Source of the DNA: Myxococcota bacterium
GTDB lineage: Bacteria > Myxococcota_A > Polyangia > Polyangiales > Houyiibacteriaceae
Direction of reading: 5' to 3'
NCBI GenBank assembly: GCA_028284955.1
Contig: JANQQS010000026.1
Location: 1-64,000, forward strand
Length of the DNA: 64,000 bases
Of this stretch, positions 16,285 through 26,110 are shown in pieces; the first letter of the stretch is position 1, and each line of letters opens with the position of its first letter. The notes under the pieces were generated by a model. It did no database searches. It saw nothing but the letters and a program-made list of their open reading frames with translations, and was not told the origin of the DNA. The position numbers were made by a program, and so were the translations under genes.

Positions 16285-18394
16285 CGTATCCCCCTCCCGA
16301 CTTTCCGTGGAGATGCCATCGGCACTTCATTTCAAAGACCGCTGCGCTGGCCTGGTCGCGTCGATCACTACTTAGGAGCGCCATCACACCATCAACGCTA
16401 TCAGGTTGCTCCAGGAGTCCCTCGCAAGCTGAAATCAAGTTCCGAACCTTCTCTGCGTCCGCTAGGTCGCGAACGCGCGAGTGGTTGAGAACCGGATTGA
16501 TGAGAGACTCAATCTGAGTCCACCCGCGGTCCGCATTTGCTATTGCCTCGCCAGTTTGTTCGCTCCGGTCAGCGCGTGCGGCCTCGAGTGCGTCTGCGTA
16601 GGTTTGCGACCAAGTCTCTGGAACCCGTCTAAGGGATATCTCATCCGCGCACGTAGCCGTGAACGGAAGGCCCGCGAGTGTTGTGTATGCTGGCGCCAGT
16701 TTACAGACAAGACTCGCCAGGATCGCCTGTTGCCACCATTGACGGTCTTCGAGAGGGATCACCAAGCGGCCAAGATGGGTCACTCGCAGCACGTACCACT
16801 CTAGAGCACTTTGGAGAGAGGCTAGGACAAGCGGATCGATTCTCGAAACTTCGATCTCAGAGGCCACAACGCCAGAAAGTTCTTTGCCAGCAATCAGGGA
16901 GTAGCAGTACAGCTCGCGCAGAATGGCGGAATCATATTCGAGGTCGTCGGCGAGGGTTTCGGCCGCCCGAACGCGGACATCGACGTCGAATAGTGGTTGG
17001 TCCGGAAAGTTCTCCATCGCAGAGTAGCAGGCCCTCAATGCTGCTTCGCGATCTTCGCGAGAGGGAGCTGCCTTCACTACGTTGAGTTCGATGTCGCTCT
17101 GCAGGCGAATTCCGTCGCTACAGCGCGCATATGAGAACGTTCCTCGCGCGGTACTCCCAAAGAGGAGGACGGTGCCTCCCAGGGCTCGAAGGTTGTCGAT
17201 CAGGTCGCGCGCAACACCAACGACTTCCGCAGGGAGCAAATAGGGCAAGGCCGTCGTCAACGGATCGTCCGCGATCGCACCGCCGAGTTGAGTGAGCGGG
17301 CACTCGTGGACACAGCGGCTGCACCCAGCACGAACTGAACGTCGCACGACAGTCCCGGTCTTGCCGGATACATCCCCAACGCACGACTGAGAGTGCATCC
17401 GGTGCATCGCAACGCTCCGCGTCCGGCCACCGTACCCGCGATCAAGGTTCACAGCGTCGATAGCGACTTGCGCAATCTCCAACGCCTCTGCAGCACTCTC
17501 TAGGTTTGGAACCCCGCCGCCGTGTTCATCCCGCGTTACCGTTTGCGCGATTGCAAACTGCGGAAGCCCGGCCAATGCGGTGATCCCACACGCAGCGGCG
17601 ACCGGGTCAAGCCTACCAGCGTGATCGACCGGTGTGGGACCGAGAGCAACCAGTGGCAGCGGGAGACTCCGCCGCAAAAGCTCCGCAAACCGGCCGAGAT
17701 CCGCAATCGAAGCATGGCCGATGCCCTCCCGCATTACTTGGATACCCTCGCCAAGGAGGCGTGCACCAAGTTCGTCTTGGGCAAGAAGCTCTCGCTGATG
17801 AACGCGGTCCAATGCTTCTCCACACCAAGCCGGGCGAAAGGTTGAACCGAGGCTCAGCGCCATCTCTCTCCGGCGTAGGATGTCGACGATGGTTTCGATT
17901 CTCTCACCGAGCACATCACGTCCTGTGGATTCCAGGTTCGCGAGGACGAGCGCGCCGCCCCGGCTTGTGCTCGGCAGCACACGAGTCGCGCGCGCCTCGG
18001 CCAACATTTCCAAACCTGCCGAGAGGTGGAGTGTGATGTGCGTCACCCCGGACTGGGATGCACGTTCGATCTCGGCGACGACGCAGTCACCATCCAGCCG
18101 CCGCGAGATTGGATCGAAGTGCAGGTAGTGGGGCAACAGACCGATTGGCCCGTCGAATACTTCGGAGACTCGCTCATAGAGTCGTGGAGCGACCGGCACT
18201 GTGCTCAGATCCACCACGATATCCGGCCGTCGGTTGGCACGCGAGAGCAAGCCGCGGAGCTTCTCAATCTCGCGTTCTACCTCTCTCGGGGAGTTCGCGC
18301 CTATCGCCACCGCAGTTCTGACTGGCAGTCCCCCGCCCACGGCTAGGTAGCCTCGATTTGTCCGCAGGCGTACGTGTCCAGGCTCGCGCCTCAT
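16274..18394 (-). CDS. ThiC-like radical SAM domain fused to a nucleotidyltransferase domain
   Basis: A 706-residue two-part protein. Residues ~25-370 align by motif with the ThiC/BzaF core: VDLST (61-65), TLHLS at 121-125, SRGG (144-147), LSLGSTFRP (181-188 region), EGIGH ending in H227, LGPTPVD (251-257) and RDEHGG with H291. H227 and H291 are 64 residues apart, as are the two metal-binding histidines of E. coli ThiC. The cluster motif is CX2CX3C (C358, C361, C365) where ThiC has CX2CX4C. The ThiC N-terminal domain is missing, as in short BzaF-like proteins. Residues ~395-480 form a minimal nucleotidyltransferase: GSTARG (413-418), SDIEL (D434, E436) and FDVDV (470-472). A helical C-terminus follows. 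The known ThiC family rearranges aminoimidazole ribotide by radical chemistry; the product here is unknown. It overlaps the AAA+ gene by 11 bp. Confidence 0.78.
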   Translation of the reverse strand: MRREPGHVRLRTNRGYLAVGGGLPVRTAVAIGANSPREVEREIEKLRGLLSRANRRPDIVVDLSTVPVAPRLYERVSEVFDGPIGLLPHYLHFDPISRRLDGDCVVAEIERASQSGVTHITLHLSAGLEMLAEARATRVLPSTSRGGALVLANLESTGRDVLGERIETIVDILRRREMALSLGSTFRPAWCGEALDRVHQRELLAQDELGARLLGEGIQVMREGIGHASIADLGRFAELLRRSLPLPLVALGPTPVDHAGRLDPVAAACGITALAGLPQFAIAQTVTRDEHGGGVPNLESAAEALEIAQVAIDAVNLDRGYGGRTRSVAMHRMHSQSCVGDVSGKTGTVVRRSVRAGCSRCVHECPLTQLGGAIADDPLTTALPYLLPAEVVGVARDLIDNLRALGGTVLLFGSTARGTFSYARCSDGIRLQSDIELNVVKAAPSREDREAALRACYSAMENFPDQPLFDVDVRVRAAETLADDLEYDSAILRELYCYSLIAGKELSGVVASEIEVSRIDPLVLASLQSALEWYVLRVTHLGRLVIPLEDRQWWQQAILASLVCKLAPAYTTLAGLPFTATCADEISLRRVPETWSQTYADALEAARADRSEQTGEAIANADRGWTQIESLINPVLNHSRVRDLADAEKVRNLISACEGLLEQPDSVDGVMALLSSDRRDQASAAVFEMKCRWHLHGKSGGGYGEF

Positions 18395-18537
18395 CTATTC
18401 GAGTCTCGCAGCTCAAGCGGGAACTGCCAACCAACGGGCAGATACAGAAATTGCGCACAGTGCATCAACCAACGGGAGGCGGCGATTTGCCATCGAATCG
18501 GATAATGACCGACTGGCGGTGTGGTCCGCGGACGAGG

Positions 18538-18867
18538 CTAACACCGAACTGCGACCTTCAGCCAACTCCCTCTGACATGGGTGATGTCGAAGCAGCCCTC
18601 TCTAACTTGCAGCACGAACAGGGTCTCATTCACCGTGTTCTCGCCACCCTTGATCAGATTGAGCTGGCGGCGATAGACCTGCACGCCCATGCCGCTGCCA
18701 CAACCGCGCTGGCCACCCTCAACGAACTTCCTAAAGTCGCGATGGAGGGCAGAAGGATCTTCGGAGACACCTTGACGCACTCCAAGGAATGAGTCGGTAT
18801 AGCACTCGGTGAGTAGTTTCGAGCACGGCGGCATCCTGAAAACTTGCTCGCCGAGAATGTCCGTCAT
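18538..18867 (-). CDS. Small hypothetical protein coupled to the XRE gene
   Basis: A 109-residue frame whose ATG overlaps the TGA of the ancestral XRE reading frame (ATGA at 18864-18867), the usual sign of translational coupling. The product has a Cys-containing N-terminus and a strand-rich end (VLQVREGCFDITHV). In this position, after an XRE regulator, an ImmA/IrrE-type partner would be common, but I see no HExxH motif. A 144-residue frame on the opposite strand (18358-18792) overlaps it and cannot be fully excluded. Confidence 0.42.
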   Translation of the reverse strand: MTDILGEQVFRMPPCSKLLTECYTDSFLGVRQGVSEDPSALHRDFRKFVEGGQRGCGSGMGVQVYRRQLNLIKGGENTVNETLFVLQVREGCFDITHVRGSWLKVAVRC

Positions 18868-19223
18868 CGGGAGCCTCGCGCAGGAGATCGGGGGAGCACC
18901 TGCAGGTCGTTGGTGTTAGGTCCTGGCGTTCGATCCGGCGGGCGAGGGCAAGACCTAGGTTCTGGTACTGAGGCGGTGCGCCCGCGAGCTCCAGTTGAAC
19001 ACCCTTGCTGAGTACCGACTGCCGTCGCAGCTCATCGGTAGTTACGCCGAGGAAGCGTCTCAGCCAGGCGCGGCCACCATTTCTCTCCGAAAGGTGCCCG
19101 CACGCCGCGCTCGACCTCACCGAGGTAGACATGTGAACAGCCCAGGGCGTCGGCCAGCTGTCGAAGGCTCCAACCTACCTCGCGCCGCTTCCTTCTGATG
19201 TACTGGCCGAACTGTGAATTCAT
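18864..19223 (-). pseudogene. XRE-family regulator with two compensating frameshifts
   Basis: The start at 19223 has GGAGAACCT immediately upstream. Residues 1-55 form a helix-turn-helix: FGQYIRRKRREVG, SLRQLADALG, HVYLGEVERG. The intact frame stops at 19032. An extra base near 19050-19055 shifts the reading to a second frame that continues sensibly (GVTTDELRRQ, then ELAGAPPQYQNLGLALARR). A second indel near 18905-18917 returns to the first frame (NDLQVLP) and reaches a TGA overlapping the next start. The two shifts cancel. This is either a decayed regulator, a truncated 63-residue DNA-binding protein, or an assembly error. It likely controlled the ThiC-like operon downstream. Confidence 0.65.
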
Positions 19224-19235
19224 AGGTTCTCCGTG

Positions 19236-19265
19236 TTGTAAGGCGCACTTAACTCCCCCGGTCAA
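19236..19265 (-). promoter_or_regulatory. Possible sigma-70-type promoter for the XRE gene
   Basis: On the minus strand TTGACC (19265-19260) and TTACAA (19241-19236) are separated by 18 bp and end 13 bp before the chosen ATG. The match is moderate and the spacing to the start is short. Confidence 0.35.
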
Positions 19266-19490
19266 GGCGGTCGCGTCAACGCCCCGGGATGATCGGCCGA
19301 ACCAGCCGACTCACGATGCTCGGAAGTCGGTCCCGTACCCCGACGACTACTTCATTTGGCTGTCGACACGGTGCTCAAAGAGCGGACCATCTCGCTCCCT
19401 CATGTCCTCATGAGCTCCTCGCACGGTTGGCCAAAAGCCGAAACGCCAGAACTCCGCCTTCGGATAAGGCGCTCAAGATACTTCCCAGTA

Positions 19491-19674
19491 GGCTCGCAGA
19501 TGGCCTTGGGGTCGCCGGGGCGTCGTCCGTGCCAACCGGCCAGTAGGCCGAAACCCCGGTTGGCGCGGACGCCGAGGGGGACTTGCGCGGCGTAAGGAAT
19601 ACGCCACCAGTCTTGAGACGGCGCCGCATCTGCAAGTCCCCCGTCCCCGGCGACCCCAAGGCCATCTGCGAGCC
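19491..19674. repeat. Nested inverted-repeat element (about 184 bp)
   Basis: The outer arms at 19491-19520 and 19645-19674 are perfect 30-bp reverse complements. Inside are further perfect inverted pairs: 19531-19539 with 19556-19564 (9 bp), 19576-19586 with 19632-19642 (11 bp), and 19589-19594 with 19600-19605 (6 bp, 5-nt loop). The whole can fold into one long branched hairpin. It lies 41 bp past the gyrB stop and 268 bp upstream of the XRE start. It could be a structured non-coding RNA, a bidirectional terminator, or a small non-autonomous mobile element. Confidence 0.85.
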
Positions 19675-19714
19675 GGGTGCACTAAGAGCACGTGCGCCCT
19701 GGACCCTCAAAAAA

Positions 19715-22189
<2,475 letters not shown>

Positions 22190-22271
22190 TTAGAGCCTAG
22201 CCTCCGCGGAGGTTTGGCGCAAGACTGAGACCAAGGCACAACCCATTGAAAACAAAAGGAAAATAACGACC

Positions 22272-23492
22272 CTATCCCGGCTCTCGAGCCGCCGCGGAAA
22301 CCGCCTCCAAACGCGCCCGAACCTGCGCCGGATTCAGGGTCGAACGGTACACATAGAGCGCGCCCGGCAAGTCGTCCTCAAGAACCGATTCACTCACCCG
22401 CAGCCGCTTGGGCACCGCAAACACAATCGGTTGTTTCAGGCCTTCGGTAACCAGCTCCACCCGCTTCCACACCGCGTCGCGGCTCCAAAACCCGAGCACT
22501 TCAAGATAGACTCGGTCTTCGTCTCGCGTGAACACCAAGTCGGGCACGCAGAGGCCAATGCCGGGCAAGTGCAGAATGTCGCCGCAAGACTGCGCGCTCC
22601 ACCCTCCGAGAGAACTTTGTTCAAACTTCGCGCGAAGCGTTTCAACTTCTTCCGGCAACGAGGCTTCGGTGTTCTCGCGTTCGTGGTGTGACCCGCTCAG
22701 CTCGAAGGTAAGGCGCTCTCTCGTCTTTCCCCAACGAACCACGGCACGAAGAGAAAACCGAGTGCACGCCCGCAGCGACGGCAAGAGCAGCGCCAGTTGA
22801 AGGCCATACTTCGTGACGGAGGCGAACAAACTGTAGGGGCCATCGATCTCGATGCGGTACCCCGTATCCACCTCGTGCACCGAATAAAGCAGGCGCAAGA
22901 ATTTCATCTTTCGGAATAGATCGCGAAGCGCGGCTGCTGAGTCGCACTGCACATCTACTGTCACGCGTTCCGCGCGAAGGAGCACCGCCTGGGCTTGCGC
23001 CGAATCGTATTCGTCGATCAACGCCTCTGCCGAAAGCGCTTGAAAATCACGCAGCCGATGAGCCGTTTTGAGATCGGAATAGAGTCCTTCTTCCAGGTCG
23101 CTCGCGGAGATACCCATTTCGTCGGCGCACTGCGCAATCATCTCGTCGCGATCAAAAGGCTGGCCCGCGTCGAGCTCCGCGCGCGCTCGGCTCGCCTTCG
23201 AAAACACCGAGGCGCGAAGTTCTCGAGCCCTCGACTCGAGCCCGGAGTCAAAGTCGCAGCGGTCCAACACAAGCTTGCGCAGCCCTAGCGCGACGCGTTT
23301 CTCGCGAGCCGAATAAGAAACGCCGCCAAACGCCCGCTCCACCTCGCCGCGAGTGTTCCCGACGCTCTGCACCGCGATGTCGATATACTGCGCGCCGATC
23401 GCAAGCGCGCGATCTCGGGCTCCGGACGCCCACTTGGTAAGGCAGAGCTTGTCCCCGCGCTTTCGTGCACGGACGAGATCAGCGGTAAGCAC
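22272..23492 (-). CDS. DUF790 nuclease (Bax1-like), partner of XPB helicase
   Basis: A 406-residue protein matching DUF790, the family of archaeal Bax1, an XPB-dependent structure-specific nuclease. The C-terminal half carries a restriction-endonuclease-like core: PDLVFTRDEDRVYLEVLGFWS, seen at about residues 325-345 with Asp and Glu-x-x-Gly-Phe-Trp positions conserved. The start overlaps the end of the XPB-type helicase gene by 14 bp. The archaeal pair acts in DNA repair by unwinding and cutting bubbles and forks; the same role is inferred here. Confidence 0.85.
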   Translation of the reverse strand: MLTADLVRARKRGDKLCLTKWASGARDRALAIGAQYIDIAVQSVGNTRGEVERAFGGVSYSAREKRVALGLRKLVLDRCDFDSGLESRARELRASVFSKASRARAELDAGQPFDRDEMIAQCADEMGISASDLEEGLYSDLKTAHRLRDFQALSAEALIDEYDSAQAQAVLLRAERVTVDVQCDSAAALRDLFRKMKFLRLLYSVHEVDTGYRIEIDGPYSLFASVTKYGLQLALLLPSLRACTRFSLRAVVRWGKTRERLTFELSGSHHERENTEASLPEEVETLRAKFEQSSLGGWSAQSCGDILHLPGIGLCVPDLVFTRDEDRVYLEVLGFWSRDAVWKRVELVTEGLKQPIVFAVPKRLRVSESVLEDDLPGALYVYRSTLNPAQVRARLEAVSAAAREPG

Positions 23493-24846
23493 TGTGTTCT
23501 CGCCGTCTCTGGCTCACGTCTTGCTCGGTCGTGCGAGCCGTCACGAGTTCATACAAGCGGGCTTGTTTTCCATCCTTCTTGCGGAGGATTCGACCCAAAC
23601 GCTGAACGTGTTCGCGCACCGATCCGCTCCCCGACACCACGATCGCGACGTTGGCATCAGGAACGTCGACGCCCTCGTTGAGCACTTTCGAGGTTGCCAC
23701 CGCGCGGTAGGTTCCTTCCGCGAATCGTTTTAGTATTTCGCTGCGCTCGCTGACTTTGGTTTGGTGGGTAATCACTGGAACCAGCATGCGGCGAGAGATC
23801 TCATAGGCCGTGCGGTTGTCTTGCGTGAACACAATCGTTCGGTCGATACGATGACGATGCAATAGATGCTCTACGTAGGCGAGCTTGGCCGGAGCGCCAA
23901 ACGCGATGTTCCGCTGTTTTTGATAGCTCTCCATGGCCCGGCGGCCTTCGTCGCTCCACGCGCTTCGCTTGATAAACTCGCCCCAGCCGCTGGGCGAACC
24001 GAGACGAATTCCTTGGCTCATGATGAACTGACGATACGTACGTCGCGCATCGTCGTATTCACGACGCTCCTCGTCCGATAGCTCCACCGAAATCGAAATC
24101 GTTTCGTAGTCGGCGAGGTATTCGCCCGACATCTCCACAATGTCATGTCGACATACGGTCGGCCCGATCAGCGAAGCAAGCCGATGATCAAGCCCATCCG
24201 CGCGCTCGGGTGTCGCGGTAAGTCCCAGCCGAAACGGCGCAATGCTCAGCTGGGCGCTCAGCGCATACGTCTCGCTCGGCAGATGGTGGCATTCGTCAAA
24301 GATCACCGTTCCGAATCGACGCCCAAGATGCTCCATATGGAGATAGGCGGAGTCATAGGTTGTGACAGTGATGGGTTCGACTCGATACTCGCCGCCGCCA
24401 ATGACGCCAATCTCTCTGCCAAACCTGGTGCTGAGCACGTCGTGCCACTGCCGAACCAAGTCGAGCGTTGGCGCAATAACCAGCGCGTCGCGCCGTTTGC
24501 GATCGATCGCCATGACGCCGACCAAGGTTTTTCCTGCGCCCGTCGGAAGCACCACGACACCTCGACCGCGCGCGGCAAGCCATGCATCGAGGGCTTCCTT
24601 CTGGTACGGCCGCGGTTTTTGGGTGACGACAAGGCCGCGGTCGAGTTCCCCATACGCCGGAACGTCGTCACGATAGGGAATCTCCTGACGAACCAATTCT
24701 CGCACGATGGGCGCATAGGCCATGCCCGGAGCCCGAAACGCGCGGACCCGTTCATCCCAGGTGCATGGCTCAGCGAGCGGGGTCTCTTCGGATGCGTTGC
24801 GAATCTCGATGGTTCCGGACACAAAGGTGAGCGCGACCGGTTCCAC
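23479..24846 (-). CDS. XPB-like DEAD/DEAH superfamily 2 DNA helicase
   Basis: A 455-residue SF2 helicase with the XPB/RAD25 layout: RPYQKEALDAWL (motif Q-like), LPTGAGKT (motif I), IFDECHH (motif II), GLTATPER (motif III) and, in RecA-2, RLGRILRKK (motif VI). The N-terminal ~90 residues resemble the short damage-recognition region of archaeal XPB. It is transcribed ahead of and overlaps the DUF790 nuclease gene. Together they form a compact XPB-Bax1-type repair unit. Confidence 0.9.
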   Translation of the reverse strand: MEPVALTFVSGTIEIRNASEETPLAEPCTWDERVRAFRAPGMAYAPIVRELVRQEIPYRDDVPAYGELDRGLVVTQKPRPYQKEALDAWLAARGRGVVVLPTGAGKTLVGVMAIDRKRRDALVIAPTLDLVRQWHDVLSTRFGREIGVIGGGEYRVEPITVTTYDSAYLHMEHLGRRFGTVIFDECHHLPSETYALSAQLSIAPFRLGLTATPERADGLDHRLASLIGPTVCRHDIVEMSGEYLADYETISISVELSDEERREYDDARRTYRQFIMSQGIRLGSPSGWGEFIKRSAWSDEGRRAMESYQKQRNIAFGAPAKLAYVEHLLHRHRIDRTIVFTQDNRTAYEISRRMLVPVITHQTKVSERSEILKRFAEGTYRAVATSKVLNEGVDVPDANVAIVVSGSGSVREHVQRLGRILRKKDGKQARLYELVTARTTEQDVSQRRREHSAYR

Positions 24847-24910
24847 ATCGACTCCTCAGTGGATGTCCCTCGGGCGGCAACTCAATGCTTGCTCGGAAGC
24901 AAGATCGAAC

Positions 24911-26110
24911 TCAATGCGCGTGTCCAGCATGCGGATCCGCGGGCGCGGCACCAGGCGAAGCTGCGCCAGCCCCCGATGGTTTGGCACCGGGCGGATTGGC
25001 ACCGGGCGGATTGGCACCGGGCGGATTGGCACCGGGCGGACGGGCACCGGGCGGGGCGCTGGTACCAGAGGACTGGGCGGGCGAAACACCGGCCGGCGAT
25101 TCGTCTTTCTTAGGTTCGGCGGCGGGCGCTGGCTGCAACCCGAGCACTACGCGGAGATCGTCTTCTACCTGCTTGGCCGTCGACGCGACGATCCGCGCCC
25201 AGGTTCGAGTCACTCCGCTGCGCGCGTAGTAGGCCGGTTGCCCTGCTTCCGCTTTGACCATCTCGATCTTCTCGAGCACTTTCCCGCGCGGATTCGAAAA
25301 CTCGACCGTCATGATCGGCGTGAGCGCCGCGCTCTCTCCCTCGATGTCGCTCCCTGGAGCCGCTTTTTCATCCAGATATTTCTGCACGCGAAGCGCGTCC
25401 ACGCGTTCCAGCCAGTTGGAGTAAAGCTCATTGCGCCGATCCGGCGCCTCTGCATCGACCCATTCTGCTTTGTCGGGGTCGAGGCGATTGCGGTGCTCAA
25501 GTTTTTTGTTTCGCTCGAACCCTTTCACCGATGCGGAGGCGAGTTTGGTCTTCTCCACGTCCATCAGCTCGCGCTGCATCAGGCGGAATTCGGCCGACTC
25601 GATATCTTTGAGAATCGCCGAGTTCAGAAGGTATACCGACCCGCCACCCTTGGCACGTGCGTAGCGGTCGCCGACGCCAAACGCCGAACCGCCGATCTCG
25701 AACGTTCGCTTTTTCCCGCCGCAGCGCATCACGAGCTGGCTCTGCGGCTTGTCGAGCTCGATTTCCTTGAGCTGTTTCTTCTTGAGCTTTCCGAGCGACC
25801 GCTGCGCGACAAAGGGGGCAACCGTTTTGAGGTAGTCTTTGACCGCTTTGCTGCCTACGAATCGCTTGGTGTCTGGCTTGCCCTTTTCCGGCGTTTTCTT
25901 CACCGTGATCCAGAAGTATCCAGAGCGGCGCGCAATGATGGTTTCTTGCGTCTTTTTCTTTAGACGAACTTCTTTGACGTCGCCCGCATCGCAGTCCCAC
26001 ACCGTAACCGCATCCGCGGCGCGTTCCGGCGCGTCGCCTTCCGTCCACACGCTGTAGGCGAGCCAAAGGCCGCCAAGCGCCAGCACTGCGTGCGCGATCA
26101 CGCTCTTCAT
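24911..26110 (-). CDS. DUF4340-domain protein of a Gld-like ABC system
   Basis: A 399-residue protein with one N-terminal membrane segment (residues 3-22) and an extracytoplasmic DUF4340-type region of repeated beta-rich blocks (for example KEVRLKKK, FWITVKK, YLLNSAILKDIE, LVMRCGGK). The last ~60 residues are Pro/Gly/Ala-rich and contain PPGAN repeats, ending in a His-rich tip. DUF4340 proteins commonly follow GldG-like genes. It overlaps that gene by 4 bp. Confidence 0.82.
   Translation of the reverse strand: MKSVIAHAVLALGGLWLAYSVWTEGDAPERAADAVTVWDCDAGDVKEVRLKKKTQETIIARRSGYFWITVKKTPEKGKPDTKRFVGSKAVKDYLKTVAPFVAQRSLGKLKKKQLKEIELDKPQSQLVMRCGGKKRTFEIGGSAFGVGDRYARAKGGGSVYLLNSAILKDIESAEFRLMQRELMDVEKTKLASASVKGFERNKKLEHRNRLDPDKAEWVDAEAPDRRNELYSNWLERVDALRVQKYLDEKAAPGSDIEGESAALTPIMTVEFSNPRGKVLEKIEMVKAEAGQPAYYARSGVTRTWARIVASTAKQVEDDLRVVLGLQPAPAAEPKKDESPAGVSPAQSSGTSAPPGARPPGANPPGANPPGANPPGAKPSGAGAASPGAAPADPHAGHAH
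24983..25057 (-). repeat. Five in-frame 15-bp tandem repeats in the DUF4340 gene
   Basis: Units of GGCACCGGGCGGATT, with the last two diverged, encode repeats of PPGAN/PPGAR in the flexible C-terminal tail. The near-identity of the middle copies indicates recent slippage. Confidence 0.9.

Noticed and set aside
18358-18792. 144-aa plus-strand frame overlapping the small ORF
   Set aside because: It overlaps the ThiC-like start and the coupled minus-strand ORF and has no recognisable family. The minus-strand frame has better context, though this is not certain.
19408-19710. A 100-aa minus-strand and an 85-aa plus-strand frame over the gyrB-distal inverted repeat
   Set aside because: Both share near-identical peptide text because they read opposite arms of the same inverted repeat.
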